This document shows, in pieces, positions 7,696 to 17,000 of a stretch of DNA of 54,502 bases (position 1 is its first letter; the number at the start of each line of letters is the position of its first letter). Position numbers and translations under genes: made by a program. The stretch comes from a virus, in the IMG/VR virus record IMGVR_UViG_3300030329_002480, positions 1-54,502 of that record; one strand, written 5' to 3'. The notes under the pieces are model-generated. The model ran no database searches and was not told the origin of the DNA. It saw only the letters and a program-made list of their open reading frames with translations.

Positions 7696-8073
7696 TCACT
7701 TAAACACAAAGAGTAGGTTCGCGTATGCGGCACCGAGGTTGCTTCCCTTGGTTGTACCTGCACCTTGGCTGGCGCTATAGCCTAGCCCGTTGCTAAACGT
7801 GATGCCTTCAGGGAACAGGAACACCTGCCGTGTGTTGGTAACAACGCGGAACTCAAAGTCAGGGACAGTGGTTCCGTTAGTTACCGCAGCCACAGTATCG
7901 TACAGCTTCAGATACCCACTGGATGAACTCCCTGCGGTGTTATCCACGTAGATAGCGTACAGCTTACCAGAGGTACCCGCAGCGTTGTTCCGAGCGGTAG
8001 AACCGTCGAGCCCCGTGTCTTTGATGTACCGGAAGTCGATCCCGGTAAACTGGTTGTTGACTGTGATTGCCAT
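7696..8073 (-). CDS. Small structural-type protein, paralogue B (125 aa)
   Basis: This tandem paralogue of the 7319-7687 product carries YVDNTAGSS, YLKLYD, GTTVPDF and FPEGI in the same order as the matching segments of its neighbour. It is beta-rich in appearance and has no signal peptide or transmembrane segment. The gap to paralogue A is 8 nt. It probably assembles on the virion surface, judged only from composition and operon position downstream of the tail and internal proteins. Confidence 0.75.
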   Translation of the reverse strand: MAITVNNQFTGIDFRYIKDTGLDGSTARNNAAGTSGKLYAIYVDNTAGSSSSGYLKLYDTVAAVTNGTTVPDFEFRVVTNTRQVFLFPEGITFSNGLGYSASQGAGTTKGSNLGAAYANLLFVFK

Positions 8074-8076
8074 TGA

Positions 8077-8253
8077 TTACCCCATGATTTCGTCGAGATA
8101 CTCGCTGATCTCTTCAAGCAAAACTGCGATAATCAAATCCCGCTCACGATCACTAATCTTGCCGTCGTCAGACAGGGCGCTAGTAATCTCTCGGCCAACC
8201 CGAAGGATGCGGGAAGCGAGTGCGAAGATATTAAACTTACCTTTCTTTGCCAT
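8077..8253 (-). CDS. Small acidic protein with EF-hand-like loop, 58 aa
   Basis: The start at 8253 is set by a good ribosome-binding site (GGAGAG) lying inside the last codons of the phosphoesterase gene; a longer frame reading further upstream lacks one. The protein has a basic N-terminus (MAKKGKF) followed by helices. Around residues 29-40 a DDGKISDRE segment resembles the second half of an EF-hand loop (D-G-x-I-x3-E), although the first positions are not acidic. Small phage proteins with this DGKI motif often sit near lysis or tail genes. Calcium binding is a guess. Confidence 0.7.
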   Translation of the reverse strand: MAKKGKFNIFALASRILRVGREITSALSDDGKISDRERDLIIAVLLEEISEYLDEIMG

Positions 8254-8254
8254 G

Positions 8255-9634
8255 CTACTCTCCAATAAGCTGTTTCCAGCCGGTGTCAAACGCAATGTGT
8301 TCTGCGGGGTCTTGTCCCTCGATAACACGTCCGTCGTAAAGAAGCGAGCCCTCAAGTATAGGTAGCACTTGCATATGGACATGTTCAGTCTCTTCATCAA
8401 ACGTAGCAATGCCGCACCCCTGCTGCCAGTCAGGACTCTGTGTTACTCCGGGCACCGCCCCGTCCACCCGACACAGGCATCCGGGGCTCATAGCGGTGAT
8501 CACATTACGCCCGAAAGGTCCGTGATAAGTTTTCTGCCCCAACTCTACACGATGAATGTGCCCATAGACCTCACTCCAACGTGCCGACTTTAGTATCGCA
8601 GCCGCCGTGGCCCCCCCGCCAGAGCGTACTTTATTGCCATGTGTGATACGTACCCGGTCCCATAGCCACCAGTCTGCGCCGTAGGGACCAACGTACTCGA
8701 TACCTAAGTCATCTAGACGGAGGAGGTTGCGGACACTTAAGGCGGGAGACTCCTCGAAAGCCCGTGAGAGGTGTGTCGCCTCAGGTAGTTTTTCTACCAT
8801 TGCCTTTGACATCCGCTCTTCGTGATTGCCAGCCATGTAAGTAACTTTTGCTCCGGGAGCAGACGAACGTATCTCCGCCAACCACCAGTGGAGCTCATCA
8901 ATGGTGGGTTGCGTGGTTTGCTTGTACTCCGGCTTGCGGGGGAATCGAGTACTCCATGGAGCAAAGTCAACCATATCACCTAGTAAGACCACATAGTGGG
9001 GGTTCACCTCACGGATTAGTCCTAGGACTGCGTCCATAGCTTTTCGGTCATGCATTGGCTCAAGGTACGTGTACCTATTCCGCCACGCAAAGCCCGCTTG
9101 CAAGTCAGGGACTATGACTGCGTGCTTTAACCGCTCCTTCCGCCCCGGATGGTCAATGCGGACCATTGGCCTCGCCGGTTCAGCGGGCCGGTATGTCGCC
9201 TCTATGCGCCGCTCAAGGTTGGCCTTGACTTGATGCAAGGTAACCTTCTTCATCGTGTCCCTAACCTTGTGAGCTGACTCCCAAGCGTTTGCTCTCCAAC
9301 TAGTTACTCGCCACTCTTTCTCATCCACGCAGGCGACTTTGAGCAGGTCGTCTAGGGTCTTAATGGACAAGCCCTTGGTAGAGATTTCTCTCTCAAAGGG
9401 GTTGGGGCTGTGGTCTTCGATGCGGGTCGAGGGGTCAGACCGGCCTGTGTGCTGCCCCTTGGGGAGGTCGAGCTCCTTAATCACCCTCCGCGCCTTGTGC
9501 TGCGTCACGTACTCGCCGGTCCATTCGGTGAGCATTGCGGCAATCGCGCGTCGGCCCGGAGTGTACTCGGCAAACTCGCACGCCTCCCTCAGCTTAGACC
9601 CGTACTTCTCGGCTAACTCTTTATAGCTGGCCAT
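8255..9634 (-). CDS. Calcineurin-like metallophosphoesterase with N-terminal helical domain
   Basis: The 459-residue protein carries the ordered metal-binding motifs of metallophosphoesterases: PDLQ (D177), GDMVD (219-223), GNHEER (269-274), HGN (332-334) and GHIH (358-361). The first motif is D-x-Q where D-x-H is usual. Residues 1-60 are helical with a possible helix-turn-helix (AAMLTEWTGEYVTQHKARRVI). Family members hydrolyse nucleotides, nucleic acid ends or phosphoproteins in a two-metal site. It lies between small structural genes at the end of the late operon, so it may be packaged or act late. The substrate is unknown. Confidence 0.88.
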   Translation of the reverse strand: MASYKELAEKYGSKLREACEFAEYTPGRRAIAAMLTEWTGEYVTQHKARRVIKELDLPKGQHTGRSDPSTRIEDHSPNPFEREISTKGLSIKTLDDLLKVACVDEKEWRVTSWRANAWESAHKVRDTMKKVTLHQVKANLERRIEATYRPAEPARPMVRIDHPGRKERLKHAVIVPDLQAGFAWRNRYTYLEPMHDRKAMDAVLGLIREVNPHYVVLLGDMVDFAPWSTRFPRKPEYKQTTQPTIDELHWWLAEIRSSAPGAKVTYMAGNHEERMSKAMVEKLPEATHLSRAFEESPALSVRNLLRLDDLGIEYVGPYGADWWLWDRVRITHGNKVRSGGGATAAAILKSARWSEVYGHIHRVELGQKTYHGPFGRNVITAMSPGCLCRVDGAVPGVTQSPDWQQGCGIATFDEETEHVHMQVLPILEGSLLYDGRVIEGQDPAEHIAFDTGWKQLIGE

Positions 9635-9657
9635 TCAGATCCCAAGTGAGGGGTAGT

Positions 9658-10224
9658 CTACGGGAGGGGCTCGATGTCGAGGATCGCAGTAACCGAGGTC
9701 ATCGCAGTGTAGTTAAAGACAGACCCGTCCCCGCTCAAGGTAAGAAACAGGGTTCCCGATTGCGTGGGACCGAGTGTTGTCCCGCTTGCATCGTACACAA
9801 TCGGGCTACCATCTGAGAAGGCGTCAATGCTTCCCTGCGTAACCGTGCGGGAGCTTTGGTTTTGAGCCAGCACGACGCTCACCACATAGGTGCTCGATGC
9901 GAACAGGTTTGTTCCACCCATGTGATCTGCGTTATGCAGAGAAAAAGGGAACTGGGCAACAATGCTGGTCGCCTCGCCCGCCACGGTGTTGTCCTTGCCC
10001 GCGCCAGCCGCGCAGGTGGTGTGGATGTAACAGGCGTCTTCCATGAGAGCGTTCGCGCCGAAAGACGACCCATCAACCAGTACGAGCGCGGCCCGATGCA
10101 CAATGCCCCGAGTGGGCACCGTGAACGACCAAGTGTAGGTAGAAGCGGTAGATGAATCCGGCAGGTCGGAGACGGTAGCCGCCGACGAAACCTGAATCCT
10201 AGAGGCCGAAGTTGAGCGTGGCAT
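9658..10224 (-). CDS. Hypothetical virion-type protein, 188 aa
   Basis: This Ser/Thr/Ala/Val-rich, probably all-beta protein lies in the late operon. A run of strand-like segments (TYTWSFTVPT, YVVSVVLAQN, GTLFLTLSGDG) suggests a jelly-roll or Ig-like fold of the kind found in capsid decoration and tail fibre proteins. Two cysteines lie in CYIHTTC. No enzymatic motif is visible. The ATG has GGGGG upstream. A virion surface role is inferred from composition and location only. Confidence 0.68.
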   Translation of the reverse strand: MPRSTSASRIQVSSAATVSDLPDSSTASTYTWSFTVPTRGIVHRAALVLVDGSSFGANALMEDACYIHTTCAAGAGKDNTVAGEATSIVAQFPFSLHNADHMGGTNLFASSTYVVSVVLAQNQSSRTVTQGSIDAFSDGSPIVYDASGTTLGPTQSGTLFLTLSGDGSVFNYTAMTSVTAILDIEPLP

Positions 10225-10235
10225 TCAGCCCCCTA

Positions 10236-10691
10236 CTATGCGATGGCGGCTAGGTTCTGGACGCCTTCCCCGGAAAACTGGACCTTGCCGGTGGTTGCAT
10301 CGCCAACCACTAGTACGGTGCCAATCTCTCGAATCACATCGCCACTTGCGCTTGGCGCGGTCAACGTCATTTCGCCCGCCGTGAGGGACACGTACACAGG
10401 GTCACCCACCGCGCCTGCGGCAGTGTTGAAGGTCACGATCTGCCAAGGCAGCGCGACACCGTACCCGCCAGCAGGAATATCATGCTTGGCGATTAGGAGC
10501 CGTCCCCGAGTAGTGGCAAGAGCATCCGCGTCTGTCTTGCCCACCTTCATAAAGGGGCCCTCTGCGCCCACGCCGCAGAGAATAGTGCCTGCGGGCAGTG
10601 CGTTCACGGTGTCGTTGTTGAGGACTTTGACGCCTTCGGCATAGTTAAAGTCGCGACCGGCCTTAATCAACCTTTGCTTAAGATTACCCAT
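10236..10691 (-). CDS. Possible capsid decoration protein, 151 aa
   Basis: The ATG at 10691 is preferred over an upstream TTG because TATAGGAGA lies just before it. The protein has repeated beta segments with a LPAGTI segment, a GDPVYVSLTAGEM segment and a VIREIGTVLVVGD segment. This pattern (GDpVyv then lt-taGe, ending in an iG-vl strand) is common in DUF2190-like head decoration or stabilisation proteins. It usually sits near capsid genes, whereas here it follows the internal virion proteins. The identification is tentative. Confidence 0.6.
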   Translation of the reverse strand: MGNLKQRLIKAGRDFNYAEGVKVLNNDTVNALPAGTILCGVGAEGPFMKVGKTDADALATTRGRLLIAKHDIPAGGYGVALPWQIVTFNTAAGAVGDPVYVSLTAGEMTLTAPSASGDVIREIGTVLVVGDATTGKVQFSGEGVQNLAAIA

Positions 10692-10746
10692 AATGTCTCC
10701 TATAGACTTCAATCAGGCCCATGGCCTTGCTTGTTTGATATTGGAT

Positions 10747-11049
10747 TTACGGAGCTATGTCAACCGTTTCTGCGGCATTTGCTTGTGCCATACTGTCAGC
10801 CATGACAAGCATAGCGTTGTTGCCCAGCAGCCCGCCTAGTACCGTGAGGATCATAATCAGGGTTTGAGGGTGCTTTAGGGCCGACGAGATACTCCATAGT
10901 GAGCGTTGTCCCATTTCATCGAGGCGTTCCTCGATGCGTCCAAGCGCACTAACTGTGTACTTTTGTTCCGTCTGGATGACCGCTACCGTTTCCCGTATTC
11001 CGCCAACCTGCTCTTCAAGATTGGTTACTCGCTGTTCAAGCCCCGACAT
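10747..11049 (-). CDS. Coiled-coil membrane protein, candidate holin (100 aa)
   Basis: Residues 1-48 form a heptad-like coiled coil (LEQRVTNLEEQVGGIRE and onward). One hydrophobic segment follows at about residues 62-83 (TLIMILTVLGGLLGNNAMLVM), then a short acidic tail. This layout matches XhlA-type haemolysin/holin-associated proteins. The lysin candidate is on the other strand at 6774-7322. The gene starts directly at the end of the giant internal protein gene. It could alternatively be a virion membrane-interacting protein. Confidence 0.6.
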   Translation of the reverse strand: MSGLEQRVTNLEEQVGGIRETVAVIQTEQKYTVSALGRIEERLDEMGQRSLWSISSALKHPQTLIMILTVLGGLLGNNAMLVMADSMAQANAAETVDIAP

Positions 11050-14000
11050 CAGTCCTCCGTAGGTACGATCGGGGTCTTCGCCTGACGCTCCAGATCGTTC
11101 TCCAGTCTCTTCAATCTATCACTAACATCATCCTCTTTCCAATAACGCTCACTATCCCCATTGTAAAACAATACCTTGCCGGTATTGAGCAATGCGCCGA
11201 GAGCCTCCAGACGAGCCCGCGCTGGGCCCGAGTCTACGGCAAGAGCGCGGATCTCACTGGGTGCCATGCCGGGGAATGCGAGGCTAAGCATAAGGCGGAA
11301 ACGATGATATTCGGTTTTAGGAATCTTGGCGATCGCGGCACCGACCGGTCCCGCCGGATAGCGGATTCGCTTTGTCCGTGTGTCCTGTGGGTCTTGTGTC
11401 AGAACCGCGAGATCTGGCGCACCAAGCATCCCAAGGAGCTCTACAAACTCCATGTCCCCGTTCCGCATCCTGAGCCCGTATTCGGATGCGGGGACGTCAC
11501 TGACACCCACTAGCTCTTGGAAGAAGTCTTCAAACACGTCCGAGTATACGGGAGCTAGGAACTGGTCGATTGTTGAATCAATCAAAGACTCAAACGCTTT
11601 CTCCGGGTTCGAGGATAGTGGAATAACCTTCCCTTCTGGGTCCACAATGTTCCCTCCCGCAACGGCAAGGGCTGAGAGACTGGCTGCGATGTCAAGCATC
11701 CCAAGCATGTACTCGGTTGTGGTGGCTTTCGGAAAAATGCGGGCAAAGTGTGTTCGGACATAGCCCCCTTTTGCCATCTCCGTGACTGCGTTTTCTGGCA
11801 TTTCACCTAGAGCAAGAAGGGGATACTCCTCAAGGTACTTAGGCATCTCCCGCATCGACGCATACTTGGCTTGCTCTTCTTCGGTCAGCTCAGTGTACGG
11901 GTCCGTCATCGCTGCGGGGTACTGGGTCATGAGCCGACTAACTACCTCAAACCGTTGTAACTGAGTCGCGCCCCTAGCATAGCGGCTCATGTACTCCTTT
12001 ACGCCGACGTCGGAGGCCTCAAAGAACATCCGAAACACCTGCGCCATAGCGTTCTTCGAGAGTGTGTAGAACAGGACGTAACGGCCAATAAAGGACATCT
12101 CATGCTTTCCAACTGAATGCGACCAGTCGTACAGTGTATTCGACAACTCCCGGAAGGCCTCCTGCTCCGTCAGCCCCCGGTTGATGCGGGCGTCGGCGTA
12201 CATGAGAAGGCGCTGACGACGAGTAACTTCACGGATTTTCATCTCCATGATGTTCTGCATGTAGCCGAGATCTTGACCTGCACGCGAAAGGGCTCCGAAG
12301 ACACCCGGATTTTTCTGGCGTTCAACCATAAGGGTGCGCCGAATCGCAGCGGAGAAGTCTTGGATGCGGATGTTCTCCCCGATTCCTGCGCCAATCGCTT
12401 CGGCGTAAAACTCGGCGTAAGTCATTTTGGTGCCGTCTTTAAGTGTCAGCACATCCTCACTGGCCGTTAAGATTTTATCCAACGCACCGTTAAACATCGC
12501 AGAAAAAGCTGTAGGGAGCCCCTCTTTGCCGGGGGGTAGCTGTGCGATCGTCCTAAAGTAGGCGTTCTGTAGCGCCTTTCCGTACACAGGGACGTAAGCG
12601 AGTGAGCCCATGAAGGTCAGATTCGCGGCCCTAGCTGGTCCCACGGTGATCCACATCTGGGAAAAGTCACCAAACAACTGGTTCATAAAGTACGCAGGTC
12701 GCGGGATAACGAGCCCGGTGAGGATGTGTGTCTTGAACCACCGAAGAAACTTCTCGTACAGCCTTAGACCACTGGAGTGCAGCATTGTGGATGCCGCGTC
12801 CTCACTGATCGCTTCGTCGAGTTCTTTCTGAATCTTGGTAAGGCTCTCGTTGAGATCGTTCAAGATGCTCTGAGGCACCATCAACACGTTGCCCTTTGAA
12901 TCGACCGATGCGGCAACCATGCGTTGGTACGCAGTACGGGTAGCATGTAGCTCATCCGTCTGGCCTTTCCGGCCAATGCTGGTCAAGCTACCCGTCCCCC
13001 AGATACTAAATCCGTCCAGTGCATCCAGAAGAGACAACCGGATATCGCGATGAAGCACCTCGTCAAGAGGGACCACAAGAAGCTCGCCCTTTTGTCCCCC
13101 CGCTGGGCTGGACAAGTAGACGACGTTCGCCTTCTTATCGATCTTATTGATGCGGTACGCCGACTTTCCGAGCGCATCCATACCTAAGTCTTCCAGCTTC
13201 GGCAAACGCACAAACGGCTTACCTGCACCGCGTCCCGCAGCAGGGACTGCGCCTGCTTGAGGATAAGGTGTTTGTCGGAGTTTAGCGACATCAGGGAAAG
13301 GACCGGCTCGACTAACGCTAGGTAGTTTTGTGAGGTCTACATGCGGTCCCAACAACAACGCGGCCTGATGCTCCGCGACATAGCTAAGCATGTTCTTGAC
13401 CTCATCATTGATTCCCGGAATCAGTTGCTTGAAGAAGTCCATCTGCTCGAACCACAGGGGTGTCTGCCTACTTTCATACCGGATCAAGCTTAAGAACTTC
13501 TGAACATCCGGGTTCTCAAAAGGCACCGTGTGGATTTCCGCAAAGCCCTCCCGATTCAGTACTTGGTCCCAAAAGCCACGGTTGAAGATATACGAGACAC
13601 GATTAGCCATTCGCCGCGCTCTAGCGGGATCCATACCTAGCTTTTTGGTTAGCTCCTCCCCCCGCTTGAGAAGAGTCGAGTTACCCATATGAATGTAGGG
13701 ACGAAGCAGTTCCTTCATCTCAAGCTGATGTGCTTTTGCTTTTTCCACGATGGCCATAGATGCCGCATCACCAGTTTCTAAGGCACGAGCTCTATTGGTC
13801 ACCACGTTGTGCAGTGCCTCATGAATGATGATCTGCGCGTTAAAATAGCGGGGGTCAAAGTTCATGTGGTCTGGGCCCGAGTGGGCGTTGTTGTACCTCC
13901 GCTGGAAGTAGATGGGGTTTGTGTCGGAGGCGTAAGGGACAAGGGCTTCGGCCATTCGCCGGTAGTTCTCCCCGCGCGCGTTTTGTGAGAGCCATTGTAA

Positions 14001-17000
14001 GATGTCACGGGTGCTATACAGCATGTCGCCCGCCACGGGTTTCTTCATGGTAATGGGGTTCAGGAAACCGTCACTGTGACTGTCTTTGACTGTAGAAAAC
14101 TCAAGCGTCGGGGTGACCTCACGCAAAAACTCCTCACGTAGTTCTCGTGCTGTTCTCTCCTCGAAGCCCTTGCCTTCTGCTCTCTTTGCATACTGTGTGG
14201 CAACCACGCTTCGTTGTCCCGGCAAAGTAAGCTTTTTGATTCTCCCGTCTTTTTCTTCGATGCGAAGACGCTCTGTGAGTTGATTAAACAACTCCGCGTC
14301 TTTTCGCAGCATCACGTAGTCACCCACCATGAAGTCTACTTTGGCAAAGTTGTCGGTCGCCTCGGCTCCTTCACCCATCAAAAAGTTCATGGCCCGAGCC
14401 ATACGTGGATTAAACCTAGGGCCAATGATGTTTGCGACCTTATCAAAGAAATCCGCCTGCATCGCGCCTAACACAATCCCTTTGTAGAACTTGGTCATGC
14501 CACCTGCGGTGGTCAAACTAGACAAGTCCAGCGTCACGGGCTTTTCTTTTACCCCTAAGATTGCGGAGCGAATCACATTCTCGAAGCCCGCGAGGAGTGC
14601 GTCTCCGGGAGCGGACAGGTCCATCTTTGCGACCCCGTCGTACACCCGACGAACAAGTTTGTCGTACTGTCCTCCCGGCTCGTAGAACTTGTCGCGGTTT
14701 GCCAGTGTGGACTCATCAATAAACGCTTGAATAGCCGCCGAAAGACCGGGGTTTTCGATAAGCTTGTCGCTGGGAGCCGCCATGTCCCGTGTTTTCCGCA
14801 TGCTTGTCACTTGCCGAAGGAACGTAGCAATCAAGGACTCAGAACGGCCAACGATGCCCGTTAGTGTTAATGTTGCTTTCTCGGTGCCCCACACACGATA
14901 CCGTGACGCTACTTCTTGGATGCCCCCTGCTGAGGTCAACATGCCACGCACTAAAGCGTTCGCCTCGTCAAGATCGTCTACATTTGCCAAGATGATGTTA
15001 AAGGAATCTAGTAGATCTTGGACCCTGCGTGCGATGACCTTTGCTGCATCATCTACGTCCCGTCGCACCACCGACTCCAGAAGACGCACATTTGTAGAGA
15101 AGAGAGGAACTTTCTCCATGACGCGCCCGATCGCTAGCGTGCCCCACACAATCAGCGCACGCGGCTGACGGAATAGGCCGGGAATGCCATCCTCAAGTCG
15201 GAGCCCGAGTTGGATCATGCTGAGAGGGTCTTTGAAGACCTTAATCAGGGCGCTTGTTGTATAGATGTCGTCCACATGGCTAGGAGCGAGGGCTTCTGCT
15301 AGTTCGTCCCCAAACATGCGCTGGTCATGTACGTCATACTTGAATGCAGCGCGGGCTCTTCCCTCAACCGCATCCATCATCTTCTTAAACACCGCAGGCT
15401 TAAGCCCCGTGACTGCTGCCGCTCCCTTTGCGAGTCCCCGCATAGCTTGTAAGTACTCGTTGTACTCGTTCACGACAAACGCATCAATCCGCTCCGGTGA
15501 CATCGCATCTAATGCTTCGGTGCGTTCTTTAAGATTGCGCGTCTCACTGTTGAGCGCGCTCAGTTGGTTGGCTACATCATCGAGCGCAACGATGTTTGCG
15601 TCATACCTTTTTTGTAAGGCCTCTACGAGAGCGGGTGATCTCCTACTTCGTACCGCAGCGTCGAGTTTCGCGTACTCTCCCGTCTCAAGATTTAGCTCTT
15701 GGAAGAGTTTCGTGAGGAGATCTTCAATCTGGCCGAGAGCCCGGAGGGACTGGCCTTTGACGTTCTCGTAGAGATTTTCTGTGGCCCCACTAAACATCTG
15801 GTTCAGTTCTGCCCTAGTCGCCTTAGTCTCTACCTTTTGGAGCAACTCAAGGATTCGATCGGAAATCAACGCATGCACTTGCCGCGCTCGCGCCTTTATG
15901 TCTGCATCGTCCTTGCGTCCCCTAAGTTTGACTCCTTTCAGGAGTCCGTGGGCTTCTGCGACACTCTCCATGTCTTTTTTCCCGCGTAGTGCGGCGAATG
16001 CGTCGGAGATAAAAGCAGAGGCGTCTGGATCAACGTAGCGTTGTGCGTACTCCGCAAACTTTTGGCGCATCTTAGTGCTTCTTGCAAAAGTAACGACTGC
16101 ATCGTTGACCTGCTTTTCAGCGTTGATTGCCAGTTCTGCGGCGCGGATCTCATACTGAATAGCAGACAACTTAAGATCCGCCTTGCGAGCCATATCCGAC
16201 GCTTGCTCTGCCGCTGCTCTCTGCTTGTTTGCCTTCTCCAAAAGCTTTTTACTTTCTACCTTAAGAGAAGTGTACATCTCCATAGAACGACGCACCGCAG
16301 TCGATCTCATGTTCGCTGCAAGCCCGTGGTCCATCAGCTTGCCTGCGCTAGCCAGTAGGCTGTATGCCGCTACCCCGCCTGTTTTGTCTTGTCGTGCCGC
16401 TTTGTTGATAAAGCTGTCAACGTCTTTAATCTCGTCGGGGGAGGTGACTTGGCCTTTGCCTCCCGTAGCTTGCTGGATAATCCGCTCAAGGGCCACACCG
16501 CTGCGCCCAATATTAGTTTGGGAGGTCAGGCCAGTAACATGCGCCAGTTTTTGTCCGCCTACTTTACCCCCCACAGCTCCGGCTGCGACAGCAGTGAAGA
16601 TATCGGGACTCGCAATGAAGGTTGCAAGGGCCGCGATAGAGCCCACTGCGGTCCCTAGGCGCGGATTCTCTCTGCCGTATGTCCCCAAAAAAGGGTTGAT
16701 AAAGGCGTCACCAAACTCTGTTAGGAAGCGTCCCCCTGCGATGTCGTCTTTGATGGTGTAGGCAAGATGCTTTTCGGTGCCCACGTTAGCCAGCATGTTC
16801 CTGACGATACGTCCGGGTCGGCCCGAATCCATCTCATTACCAGATCTAGCCTCTTCGTCTACAGCAAGAGCAAACGACCGCACCAAGGGCTCGTCCACAG
16901 AAAAGCGTAGGATGTAGTCCAGCATATTTGTTGCTTTAGACTCGCCTAACAAAGGCACAAAGAAGTCGCCTTCGCGGACAAAGTCGAGCTCCTCGCCCCC

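Noticed and set aside
15265-16761. Rightward frames of 168 and 192 codons inside the giant gene
   Set aside because: They are antisense to the 2443-residue gene, rich in Ser, Ala and Arg as mirror frames usually are, and lack start signals.
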